Shown here: positions 29,854-37,836 of the stretch, piece by piece | How positions within the stretch are numbered: the first letter of the stretch is position 1 | Layout of the letters: each line of letters starts with the position of its first letter | DNA from: Sphingobacteriia bacterium RIFOXYC2_FULL_35_18 | Lineage (GTDB): Bacteria; Bacteroidota; Bacteroidia; Chitinophagales; Chitinophagaceae | Length of the DNA stretch: 64,000 nt | NCBI GenBank assembly: GCA_001829005.1 | Contig: MIAG01000004.1 | Coordinates: forward strand, 144,184 to 208,183 | Direction of reading: 5' to 3' | Notes under the pieces: model-generated | What the model was told of the DNA's origin: nothing | What the model saw: the letters and a program-made list of their open reading frames with translations, nothing else | The model's database searches: none | Made by a program: the position numbers and the translations under genes

Positions 29854-30279
29854 ATGAGTGTTACTACCCTACTTTTGCTACTATGCATTGGCCTAGCTGC
29901 CGGATTTTTAAGTGGTTTAGTAGGTATTGGTGGTGGCATCATTATGGTACCCGCCTTGGTGTTTTTCCTTGGGCTTACTCAAAAACAGGCCCAAGGAACT
30001 TCATTGGGGGTTCTAGTGCTTCCAGTAGTTGCCCTTGCTGTTTGGCAATACCATAAACAGGGGCAAATCAATTTTAATCATGTCTTTCTAATAGCTATAG
30101 CATTTATTACTGGGGGATTCTTAGGGAGCAAATTAGCTTTGAGCTTAAGCGACGATAAAATGAAGAAAATATTTGCTGTTGTTCTATTGTTATTGAGCAT
30201 CAAAATGTTGTTTTTCGATAAGAAAAAAATTAGCACCACTGTTGAACCAACAAAAATTCAACAAAGCACCTCTCATTAG
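29854..30279 (+). CDS. Half-length TauE/SafE-family permease
   Basis: 141 residues with about four membrane helices and a single glycine-rich entry motif, GFLSGLVGIGGGIIMVPAL (about 17-35). Normal TauE/SafE members are about 250 residues and carry this motif twice, so this protein corresponds to one repeat. The reading frame closes cleanly after a hydrophilic tail (FFDKKKISTTVEP), and no second half follows in any frame. It may therefore work as a dimer. It is joined to ppa by a one-base gap. Substrate unknown. Confidence 0.75.
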   Translation: MSVTTLLLLLCIGLAAGFLSGLVGIGGGIIMVPALVFFLGLTQKQAQGTSLGVLVLPVVALAVWQYHKQGQINFNHVFLIAIAFITGGFLGSKLALSLSDDKMKKIFAVVLLLLSIKMLFFDKKKISTTVEPTKIQQSTSH

Positions 30280-30302
30280 CGGGTGAATTGATTCCGCCCC
30301 CT

Positions 30303-30310
30303 TATCTTTG
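30303..30310 (+). promoter_or_regulatory. Candidate -7 box ahead of the 50-residue membrane protein
   Basis: TATCTTTG matches TAnnTTTG and lies 16 bases before the ATG at 30327. No -33 element at normal spacing. It supports a start at 30327 rather than further upstream. Confidence 0.45.
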
Positions 30311-30326
30311 CATAAAATACTATAAA

Positions 30327-30479
30327 ATGGAAGCAAAACAATCCACTGGTAAATATTGGGCGTTATTCTTTTTCTGGCTTGCAGCTTTAATTGTACTCCT
30401 ATTTGTCTACCGTGAATTCTTTTGGTTAGCGCTTCCTGGAACTGTTACCTATTTTGCTAAAGGGATGGATTTAATGTAG
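30327..30479 (+). CDS. Small membrane protein
   Basis: 50 residues with one strong hydrophobic helix (about 11-28) and an aromatic-rich tail (REFFWLALPGTV). The frame could extend 13 codons upstream, but that stretch covers a promoter-like box and reads as non-coding, so the ATG at 30327 is preferred. It ends just before the convergent NlpC/P60 gene. No family recognised; many Bacteroidota carry short single-helix proteins of this kind. Coding status is inferred from start context, codon use and hydrophobic pattern. Confidence 0.5.
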   Translation: MEAKQSTGKYWALFFFWLAALIVLLFVYREFFWLALPGTVTYFAKGMDLM

Positions 30480-30486
30480 TTTTCTC

Positions 30487-31269
30487 CTAAACAAGGCGCT
30501 TAACTATTCTTAACTGGTGTGTTCGTTCACCCGTTTCCCTATTTAGAATGCCAGCTTGATCAATATGGTCAATGCGAACCCTTCCCGACGCGTGAATGAT
30601 TGTATGGGTATCCAATAGAATACCTACATGAGTTATCTTTCCTTCTTTGTTGTCAAAATAAGCAAGGTCACCGCATTGGGTCTCAGCGAGGAACCCAATA
30701 TCTGTTCCTAACTCGGCTTGTTGGTATGCGTCTCTGGGTAATTGTATATTAAAATATTTATACACTTGTTGCACAAAACCACTGCAATCAATACCAAAAA
30801 TGGACCTCCCTCCCCACAAATAAGGGGTATTCATAAAAAGTTGAGAAATATGCTTTACTGATTCTGGCGAAAATGAAATTTTACCTGGTTTAAAAGTTTC
30901 TCCTTCATATTTAAATACCAAATTGGGAAGACAGAGTTGCTGTTCTTGAAAAAGTTCCAACGAAGCACCAAATGGAAGTTTCATTTCAGTCCCATTTAAC
31001 AGCATCAAATTTGAATACGCAGGCATTATTGCACTGGATCTTCTCATAACCATCTCATCAGATATCAGCGTTAATTGGGCACTTTGACACCATCCTTCAT
31101 ACCCATCGTTCAGGCACTTAATTTTTGTAAATGTGCCAGTTTGTAAAAGCTGGCCACCATCAACTATTTCGGCAGTTTCTCCAAACAAGATTTGGCTAAC
31201 CATTTCACTTTGATGTGCCGCGTCTGCTCTTAAAGGGGCAACAGCAACAATTGCTACAACAAATGCCAT
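30487..31269 (-). CDS. NlpC/P60-family (C40) cysteine peptidase with N-terminal SH3 domains
   Basis: 260 residues. Two bacterial SH3-like domains (about 1-65 and 80-125) precede an NlpC/P60 catalytic domain with Cys162 (GIDCSGF), His214 (THVGILL) and His226 (IIHASG). Such enzymes cut peptidoglycan stem peptides, usually gamma-D-Glu to diamino-acid bonds. The first 20 residues look like the opening strand of the SH3 fold rather than a signal peptide, so the enzyme may act on cytoplasmic recycled muropeptides or be exported another way. Divergent from an ECF sigma-factor gene across 71 bases. Confidence 0.85.
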   Translation of the reverse strand: MAFVVAIVAVAPLRADAAHQSEMVSQILFGETAEIVDGGQLLQTGTFTKIKCLNDGYEGWCQSAQLTLISDEMVMRRSSAIMPAYSNLMLLNGTEMKLPFGASLELFQEQQLCLPNLVFKYEGETFKPGKISFSPESVKHISQLFMNTPYLWGGRSIFGIDCSGFVQQVYKYFNIQLPRDAYQQAELGTDIGFLAETQCGDLAYFDNKEGKITHVGILLDTHTIIHASGRVRIDHIDQAGILNRETGERTHQLRIVKRLV

Positions 31270-31340
31270 TCAATATTTTTAATGAAAGATATGGAAATTT
31301 ACGAAGCTTGCATCTTAAGAAAAATGAGTTAATTTAACAA

Positions 31341-31904
31341 GTGATTCAACAAACATTTAAACATATCACTGATATAGAACTTTTAAAGAAGTTTCAAACC
31401 GACCAAAATAAGGAGTGGTTAGGTATTTTGCTTCAACGTTATACGATGTTATTGCTTGGAGTATGCATGAAGTACCTCAAAAACGAGGAAGAAGCCAAAG
31501 ACGCGGTTCAACAAATATTTCTAAAAGCACTTAGTGAGTTAGAAAAATACCAAGTAGATTATCCGAAAAGCTGGCTATATAAAATTGCTTGTAATTACTG
31601 TTTAATGAAGCTTAGAGACCAAAAAACATATCTATCAATAGATAATGAAACAATTTTAGCAGAAACAATAGAACAAGACAATACTTCAATTATTGAAAAG
31701 GAAATAAACTTAAACTTATTAGAAGCTGCAATTAAAGAACTCAATAAAGAGCAAAAAACTTGTATAACTTTATTTTATCTTCAAAAGAAAAGTTATCAGC
31801 AAATAAGCTCAATTACCGGATTAAGTTTATTGCAAGTAAAAAGCAGTATTCAGAATGGAAAAAGAAATTTGAAAATTTTAATGGAGAAAAAACAATCTTT
31901 TTAA
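31341..31904 (+). CDS. ECF-type RNA polymerase sigma-70 factor
   Basis: 187 residues with sigma region 2 (about 20-90, including KNEEEAKDAVQQIFLKAL and the SWLYKIACN segment) and region 4 (about 125-180, with the helix-turn-helix SYQQISSITGLSLLQVKSSI). Start is a GTG: an in-frame stop lies two codons upstream and the next ATG would remove part of region 2. Its stop shares a base with the ATG of a small membrane protein that is a likely anti-sigma factor, so the pair is translationally coupled. Target promoters unknown. Confidence 0.85.
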   Translation: MIQQTFKHITDIELLKKFQTDQNKEWLGILLQRYTMLLLGVCMKYLKNEEEAKDAVQQIFLKALSELEKYQVDYPKSWLYKIACNYCLMKLRDQKTYLSIDNETILAETIEQDNTSIIEKEINLNLLEAAIKELNKEQKTCITLFYLQKKSYQQISSITGLSLLQVKSSIQNGKRNLKILMEKKQSF

Positions 31905-32254
31905 TGACTAATTGGAAAGACATATTTAAAAAAGAAACTGATATAACCAACGAGGAATTATTGAAATACCTTGATAAGGATATATCAGAGGATGAAATGA
32001 ATGCCATTGAACAAAAAATGGCCATATCCGATTTTGAAAATGATGCAATAGAAGGATTAGCACAACTAAAATCGAAAGAAAATATAATTGCAATAACAAA
32101 TACACTCAATCAACAACTTAAAAAACAAATTTCCAGATCTCACAAAAGAAATAAAAAGAGAAAAATTCAAGACCAACAATGGCTTATAGTGGCAGTACTT
32201 GCTGTTTTACTTTTGAGCGTTGTGGGCTACTTCTTGATTCATTATTATCGCTAG
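31904..32254 (+). CDS. Putative membrane anti-sigma factor
   Basis: 116 residues: acidic helical N-terminus (KDIFKKETDITNEELLKYLD) resembling the anti-sigma N-terminal bundle but with no His/Cys zinc motif, a very basic stretch (KKQISRSHKRNKKRKIQ, about 78-94), and one C-terminal membrane helix (about 95-113) with a tiny outside tail. It overlaps the sigma gene by one base, which supports partnership. It has almost no extracytoplasmic domain, so it could not sense signals directly outside. The frame also runs 48 codons upstream inside the sigma gene, which is a shadow. Its TAG stop and the convergent cupin gene's stop share one CTAG. Confidence 0.6.
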   Translation: MTNWKDIFKKETDITNEELLKYLDKDISEDEMNAIEQKMAISDFENDAIEGLAQLKSKENIIAITNTLNQQLKKQISRSHKRNKKRKIQDQQWLIVAVLAVLLLSVVGYFLIHYYR

Positions 32255-32751
32255 GCCCTACAAAAATGTTGAATTAATGCAAATTGATCAGGAAACTGAG
32301 CAGCTAATTCTGCAGCTTTTGCCAATTCAAAATCAGCAAAATCAAACCCTGGAGAAACAGTACAACCAACTAATGAAAAACTTCCACTAGTTTTTGATGC
32401 AAACCAAGCACCGGCAGGAACCATGGCTTGAAATTGCTCTCCCATTTCAATATTACTTCCTAATTTAATGAGTTCATATTTTCCATTATCATGCAAAACA
32501 TGAATATCAACTGCGTCACCAGAATAAAAATGCCAACATTCATCCGATTGAATTCGATGAAAGGCAGAAAAAGAATTCTCCTCCAATAAAAAATAAATGG
32601 CAGTTGAAAAATTACGCTTCCCAATAAATCTTTCAGGCAAACTATTTGCTGGTATACACTCCAATGATCGATAGGTTTCCTTATAATAACCCCCTTCTGG
32701 GTGTGGTAACAATTGATAAAACTCAATAATTTGTTGAACTTTTTTATTCAT
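32251..32751 (-). CDS. DUF985 cupin-fold protein
   Basis: 166 residues. The opening IIEFYQLLPHPEGGYYKETYRS and the strands TAIYFLLEENSFSAFHRIQSDECWHFYSGDAV and GSFSLVGCTVSPGFDFADFELA are diagnostic of the DUF985 (YML079w-like) cupins. The beta-barrel is present, but the biological substrate of the family is not established. The frame extends seven codons to a GTG at 32772; the ATG at 32751 fits the family start better. It converges on the sigma/anti-sigma pair with a 4-base overlap at CTAG. Confidence 0.85.
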   Translation of the reverse strand: MNKKVQQIIEFYQLLPHPEGGYYKETYRSLECIPANSLPERFIGKRNFSTAIYFLLEENSFSAFHRIQSDECWHFYSGDAVDIHVLHDNGKYELIKLGSNIEMGEQFQAMVPAGAWFASKTSGSFSLVGCTVSPGFDFADFELAKAAELAAQFPDQFALIQHFCRA

Positions 32752-32807
32752 TGATAAATTTTTAACTGCCACTATATCTTACTAATAATACCCCGTGATA
32801 AATCATT

Positions 32808-35800
32808 CTATTCAAATTTGATCCAGTAGCTATAACTATAGTTTTTAAATGGCACCCGATACTTTTCTAAAGGCCAAGCACCCCAACTATCCATTCCTTG
32901 CAATCCTGTTTGATTCAAATCCATATGCAAATAAATTTCTGGTCTTTTAATCAATTCACCACTGTGGTATTGCTTTTTATTCATCTCTGGATCTAAATCA
33001 TTTAAATGATAAGGTAATGCTGAAAAACTCAACAAACGATCATTGTAAATAAACTTTATTTTTCTGCCCTTTGAATTACTGAAACTGACCCATCGAACTT
33101 CAGTATGGTTTCCACTTTCCTGCGGTCTAGCATAAGGATAGTATTGCTCGTCAATTGTTTGAGCATATTGCCCAATAAATGTATTCGTTTTCCTATCCCA
33201 ATAATTTTCACCAGGGCCTCTACCATACCAATTGATATTGTAAAAGTCTCCAGTTAAGGTCAAATCATTTCCTGCTCTTAGCAAAAGCGAATATTTCCCT
33301 TTAATCGCTTCAAACTTATTTTCAACTTTAATTGAACCGTCACCATAAATAGAATACACTTGGCTGTGTTTGGCATCTCCATTTAGTAAGGTTTTAGCTA
33401 AAACTACTTGAATGAGCCCTTTATTAATCTCTATAATAGAATGTTCCGTATTGTTTGAGCTATCATAAATATTGCGCCATACACGTAAGCTTTTATTAAA
33501 TCCAGCCCCGATATCGTTGTCGGTAGGTGCTCTCCAAAAGGAGGGCACAGGACCTGATTGAATAATTTCATCTCCATTCTTTATATAGCTTTTTAATACC
33601 CCTTTTTCAATATCAAACTTAACGGAGAAAGAACGTCCTTTGATTTGCAAGAATTGATTTGATTGGCTAACTGATAATCCATTCTTGAATGATGGAATAC
33701 TATTATTTGCTTGCAATTCATTTAATAAAAACTGTTCAGAAGCAATGATATAGTCTTGACTTAAAAAGGGTTCCTCCGTTTTTAAAGCGTAGTAAATATT
33801 TAATTGGTACTCTTTATTTGCATTTCGTTTAAAATTTGTTGCAATTAAGAAAGAGTGCTCTTCTTGTGGCTCTATATGAATTGCTTCTATTTTACCCGTT
33901 TCTTTAACTAGTCCATTTTCTTGTAAAGCCCATCTCAAATAAACATTGTTTAACGACTTGAAGAAAAAACCATTTTTAATTAGTATTTGATTGTTCCCTT
34001 GATAACTGGTTTTGATATTTTGATAAACCTGCTTCACTTCTAACGCCATTGGGGTGAGGTTTCTATATGCATCTACTACCCCTTTAACACAAAAATTATT
34101 GTCACTTAAATTTTCATCAACTGGACCCTCCAATGGAAAATCTCCACCATAAGCTTTGATTCTTTTCCCATTTTTTACCGTGTCGATACTTTGATCAATC
34201 CATTCCCAAATAAAGCCGCCCTGCAGCTTAGGATTATTTTCAATTATCTTCCAATAGTCTTTAAAATTACCCAGACTGTTGCCCATTATATGTGCATATT
34301 CACTTTGAATATGAGGCAACTCAGCATTGGACTTAGCGTATTTTAACATACCATCCGGTGAAATATATTGTGGGCAAAAAATTTCAGAAAATGGCGTGTT
34401 ATTGGGTTTCCCATAATCAATATCTCTTTCATATTGAATGGGTAAACTGGTTTGCATTTTAAGCCAGTCAAAGGCAGTATAAAAATTACTTCCATCACCT
34501 GCTTCATTACCCAAAGACCAAGTAATTACAGAAGTATGATTTTTATCCCTTTCATACATACGCTGCACCCTTTGCATATGAGCTTCTTTCCAAATTGATT
34601 TGTTACCTAGCGTTACACTTAAATCATATCCTAAACCATGACTTTCAATATTTGCTTCATCCACCACATATAATCCGTATTTATCACAAAGCTCCATCCA
34701 ATAAGGGTCAGGAGGATAATGAGAATGCCTTACTGCATTAATATTTAGTTTTTTCATCATTTCCATATCCTTCAACATATCTTCTTTGCTTAATACATGA
34801 CCATTTCGTGGATGATGCTCATGTCTATTAACACCCTTTAAAAAAATGCGTTTCCCGTTTACTAGGAAATTAGAGCCAATAATTTCAATCTTTTTAAACC
34901 CAACTCTTTGTGGAATTATTTCTAGTACATCGCCATCTTTGTTTTTTAATATCAGATACAATGTATACAAGTATGGAGATTCAGCCGACCAAGCTTTTAC
35001 ATTTGGAATGCTGGTTTTAAATGATATAAAAGAATGGTAATTACCAAGAACTGTAGCAAAATCTTTAGTCCGTTCTTGAAAGATTGTTTTCCCTGAAATA
35101 TCTTTTAGTAGAACCTCAATATTAAAGCTGTCTTTTTTACTTAAATACCCTTTTTCCAATTTGTAATTGTCTACTTCAACTTTAATATCTAACAGACCAT
35201 TTTCGTATTGTTGATCTAGCTCAGCTTTAATTTTAAAATCCCGAATATTCAATTTATTCGTTGCAAATAAATACACCTCTCTCTCAATACCCGAGAACCT
35301 AAACATATCTTGACATTCCAAATAGCTGGCATCACTCCAGCGAAATACTTGAAAAGCAATGAGATTTTCCCCTTCTTTTAAATAACCAGTAATATCAAAT
35401 TCAGCTGCGAGTTTACTGTCTTCGCTATAACCCACTTTTTTGCCATTTACCCAAACAAATAAGCAACTTTTAGCATTCCCAACATGCAAAAAAACCTGTT
35501 TCCCTTTAAACCCCTTGGGTAAAAATATTTTCTTCCGATATGAACCAACTGGATTATTGTTTGCTGGAATATCATAAGGAGGATTCATTTTACCATATCG
35601 AAGATTATGACCAGCAAAATCATAGGGCTGGTTTACATAAATAGGTAATCCATATCCATTTACTTCCCAACTTGCTGGAATTTTAAAGACCCCCCACATT
35701 GAATCATCAAAACTACTTTCATAAAAACCAATTGGGCGTTTATTGGGGTCTTGTACCCAATTGAATTTCCACTCCCCATTTAAGGACAAGAAATTCGCCG

Positions 35801-36017
35801 ATTTTTCCTTGTCAAAACCATTTGCGCTTGCCCAATTTTCAAATGCAAATGCATTGGCCCTCATAGGCATTCGATTGATAGAAACCAATTCGGGATTTTG
35901 TAATTCAGGAGGCAATTGTCCAAAACAAATGTTGGACAATAATACAAATACCAACATCAATGACCCATATTTAAACCTCTTAGTACCTGAAATTGTCTCA
36001 CTCAAATTTGAATTCAT
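32808..36017 (-). CDS. Secreted GH2 beta-galactosidase (LacZ-type)
   Basis: 1069 residues, five-domain LacZ architecture: jelly-roll sugar-binding domain (about 60-255), immunoglobulin-like domain (260-375), TIM-barrel (380-680), a second Ig-like domain and a C-terminal supersandwich. Acid/base Glu505 lies in SLGNEAGDG and nucleophile Glu573 in QSEYAHIMGNS. Unlike E. coli LacZ, it begins with a positively charged segment and a hydrophobic signal (about 18-33, FGQ cleavage), so it acts outside the cytoplasm on galactosides from polysaccharides. It stands alone: no SusC/SusD pair, transporter or regulator is adjacent. The last codons read YSYWIKFE, with no sorting tail. Confidence 0.9.
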   Translation of the reverse strand: MNSNLSETISGTKRFKYGSLMLVFVLLSNICFGQLPPELQNPELVSINRMPMRANAFAFENWASANGFDKEKSANFLSLNGEWKFNWVQDPNKRPIGFYESSFDDSMWGVFKIPASWEVNGYGLPIYVNQPYDFAGHNLRYGKMNPPYDIPANNNPVGSYRKKIFLPKGFKGKQVFLHVGNAKSCLFVWVNGKKVGYSEDSKLAAEFDITGYLKEGENLIAFQVFRWSDASYLECQDMFRFSGIEREVYLFATNKLNIRDFKIKAELDQQYENGLLDIKVEVDNYKLEKGYLSKKDSFNIEVLLKDISGKTIFQERTKDFATVLGNYHSFISFKTSIPNVKAWSAESPYLYTLYLILKNKDGDVLEIIPQRVGFKKIEIIGSNFLVNGKRIFLKGVNRHEHHPRNGHVLSKEDMLKDMEMMKKLNINAVRHSHYPPDPYWMELCDKYGLYVVDEANIESHGLGYDLSVTLGNKSIWKEAHMQRVQRMYERDKNHTSVITWSLGNEAGDGSNFYTAFDWLKMQTSLPIQYERDIDYGKPNNTPFSEIFCPQYISPDGMLKYAKSNAELPHIQSEYAHIMGNSLGNFKDYWKIIENNPKLQGGFIWEWIDQSIDTVKNGKRIKAYGGDFPLEGPVDENLSDNNFCVKGVVDAYRNLTPMALEVKQVYQNIKTSYQGNNQILIKNGFFFKSLNNVYLRWALQENGLVKETGKIEAIHIEPQEEHSFLIATNFKRNANKEYQLNIYYALKTEEPFLSQDYIIASEQFLLNELQANNSIPSFKNGLSVSQSNQFLQIKGRSFSVKFDIEKGVLKSYIKNGDEIIQSGPVPSFWRAPTDNDIGAGFNKSLRVWRNIYDSSNNTEHSIIEINKGLIQVVLAKTLLNGDAKHSQVYSIYGDGSIKVENKFEAIKGKYSLLLRAGNDLTLTGDFYNINWYGRGPGENYWDRKTNTFIGQYAQTIDEQYYPYARPQESGNHTEVRWVSFSNSKGRKIKFIYNDRLLSFSALPYHLNDLDPEMNKKQYHSGELIKRPEIYLHMDLNQTGLQGMDSWGAWPLEKYRVPFKNYSYSYWIKFE

Positions 36018-36358
36018 ACGAATAGCATTATACTAGCTCAATTTAAAGATTGTTTGGCAGGATAATGAAGCAAGCATTATTTGATATTTATAAATTATAT
36101 TATTTATTAATATCTTTTATTTAACCCTCTTCACGCATATTTAAATTAAGAAAACATTAAAAAATTATATTTACATTTTTTTAATGTTTAAATCTAATTT
36201 TCGTAAACTTTAAAGTATTCCCTTGATTTTAAAGGTTTTAATCATTTAATATAATGTTATTTTGAAAATTGTCAATTGAATTTATAAACATTACTATATT
36301 TTATATGTTTAATAAACTGACATTTTTTATAAAATTTTAACTATTTTGAACTCAGTAA
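36018..36358 (+). other. AT-rich divergent intergenic region between lacZ-type gene and amtB
   Basis: 341 bases, strongly AT-rich, containing no gene that I can support. It must hold promoters for both divergent genes, but no exact TAnnTTTG box was found on either strand. The one structured element is a perfect inverted repeat at 36152-36189, listed separately. Confidence 0.6.
36152..36189. repeat. Perfect 13-bp inverted repeat upstream of amtB
   Basis: AAACATTAAAAAA at 36152-36164 is mirrored exactly by TTTTTTAATGTTT at 36177-36189, with a 12-base spacer. It could be an operator for a dimeric regulator, a weak bidirectional terminator, or a chance product of AT-richness. It lies about 170 bases before the amtB start and 135 before the beta-galactosidase start. 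Confidence 0.5.
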
Positions 36359-37756
36359 ATGAATATTATAAATAAAAGTTATTTAATTATGTACCAGAAA
36401 AAACTCAACTTTTACAACGTCACACCATTTCTCGTTTTACTGATTGTGGCTCTTCTTGCCATTTTTGCTCCACCAGAATTAAGCTTCGAAGATAAAGAAG
36501 GTGTTTACAATGGAGCAGACATTGCATGGATTTTAGTTGCGACTGCTCTGGTCTTCCTAATGACTCCCGGTTTAGCCTTTTTTTATGGTGGAATGGTGCA
36601 TAGAAAAAATGTAATCTCTACTATGATTAAAAGTGTAGTAGCCACTGGAGTGGTAACCATTATCTGGGTAACGGTTGGTTATAGCCTTTGTTTTGGCGAA
36701 TCATTAGGAGGGTTTATCGGGAATCCTACTACCTACTTATTTATGAAAGGAATAAATAGCAGTGCCCCATGGAGCTTAGCCCCAACAATTCCTTTGGGCT
36801 TGTTTGCATTATTCCAACTAATGTTTGCTATTATCACCCCAGGGTTAGTAGTTGGTGCTGTTGCAGAAAGAGTAAAATTCACTTCCTATATTTTATTCAT
36901 CGCATTATTTAGTCTTTTAGTTTACGCCCCTATCGCACACTGGACTTGGCATCCAGAAGGATTTTTATTTAAAATGGGGGCATTGGATTTTGCAGGTGGA
37001 ACAGTTGTTCATATATCTGCTGGATGTGCAGCATTAGCCGGTGCATTGGTATTAAAAAGAAGAAAAGCACATTTAGACCAAATTGAAATCCCTCCTGCCA
37101 ATATCCCATATGTGTTAATAGGAACTGGTTTATTATGGTTTGGATGGTTTGGTTTTAATGCAGGATCTGCTTTAGGAGCAAACGCATTAGCTGTTTCTGC
37201 ATTTGCAACTACTAACACAGCTGCCGCATCTGCAGGCTTATCTTGGATGTTTTTTGATGTAATGAGAGGCAAAAAACCTTCTGTGTTAGGCTTTTGTATA
37301 GGGGCAGTTGTTGGCTTAGTAGCCATTACGCCTGCCGCTGGTTTTGTTGCAGTTCCACAAAGTATATTTATTGGATTTATTGCCGCAATACTTTCAAACT
37401 TAGCTGTTTATTATAAATCTAAATCTTCTTTAGATGATACACTTGACGTGTTCCCTTGTCATGGTGTAGGTGGAATGGTGGGCATGCTGATGACAGGAAT
37501 TTTCGCAACTAAATCTGTAAATGGAGCAGGTGCAGAAGGCTTATTATATGGGAATACTGAATTCTTTATTACCCAAGTAAAAGCACTATTAATAGTGGTA
37601 ACATTCAGCTTTACAGTTTCACTAGGCATTTTTAAATTAATCAGCGTTATGCTCCCTTTAAGGGTTAGTTCAGAAGAAGAAGAACTAGGATTAGACGCTA
37701 CTCAGCATGATGAAAAATATGTACAAGGCACTTTACTCGTAAGAGAAAACGCATAA
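36359..37756 (+). CDS. amtB: Ammonium transporter
   Basis: 465 residues, 11 membrane helices expected. Amt/Mep/Rh channel for NH3/NH4+. The family entry GLAFFYGGMVHRKNV, the pore twin histidines (first in GTVVHISAG, second in FPCHGVGGMVG) and the periplasmic aromatic residues of the recruitment site are recognisable. An in-frame ATG ten codons in (36389, MYQKKLNFYN) is an alternative start. The C-terminal tail (ATQHDEKY) resembles the GlnK-binding tail of Amt proteins, but no glnK/PII gene is adjacent. It is followed by a hairpin and an outer-membrane porin gene that may act with it. Confidence 0.93.
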   Translation: MNIINKSYLIMYQKKLNFYNVTPFLVLLIVALLAIFAPPELSFEDKEGVYNGADIAWILVATALVFLMTPGLAFFYGGMVHRKNVISTMIKSVVATGVVTIIWVTVGYSLCFGESLGGFIGNPTTYLFMKGINSSAPWSLAPTIPLGLFALFQLMFAIITPGLVVGAVAERVKFTSYILFIALFSLLVYAPIAHWTWHPEGFLFKMGALDFAGGTVVHISAGCAALAGALVLKRRKAHLDQIEIPPANIPYVLIGTGLLWFGWFGFNAGSALGANALAVSAFATTNTAAASAGLSWMFFDVMRGKKPSVLGFCIGAVVGLVAITPAAGFVAVPQSIFIGFIAAILSNLAVYYKSKSSLDDTLDVFPCHGVGGMVGMLMTGIFATKSVNGAGAEGLLYGNTEFFITQVKALLIVVTFSFTVSLGIFKLISVMLPLRVSSEEEELGLDATQHDEKYVQGTLLVRENA

Positions 37757-37764
37757 AAAAACAA

Positions 37765-37810
37765 GGTACAGTCTTTACCAAATTCTCTGATCAGAATTCG
37801 AGACTGTACC
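37765..37810 (+). terminator. Hairpin after amtB, terminator-like
   Basis: GGTACAGTCT at 37765-37774 pairs exactly with AGACTGTACC at 37801-37810. Inside, AATTCT (37781-37786) pairs with AGAATT (37793-37798). The T-tract after it is poor (CCTTTATTA), so this may partly terminate or protect the amtB transcript rather than fully end it. Confidence 0.6.
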
Positions 37811-37836
37811 CCTTTATTAACTAAAAAGTCATCACA

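Noticed and set aside
31760..31903. Extended N-terminus for the anti-sigma-like gene
   Set aside because: This stretch overlaps the end of the sigma factor in another frame; the ATG sharing a base with the sigma stop is the natural start.
36018..36358. A small gene in the longest intergenic gap
   Set aside because: No open frame with a plausible start, length or composition; the region is AT-rich and best read as regulatory.
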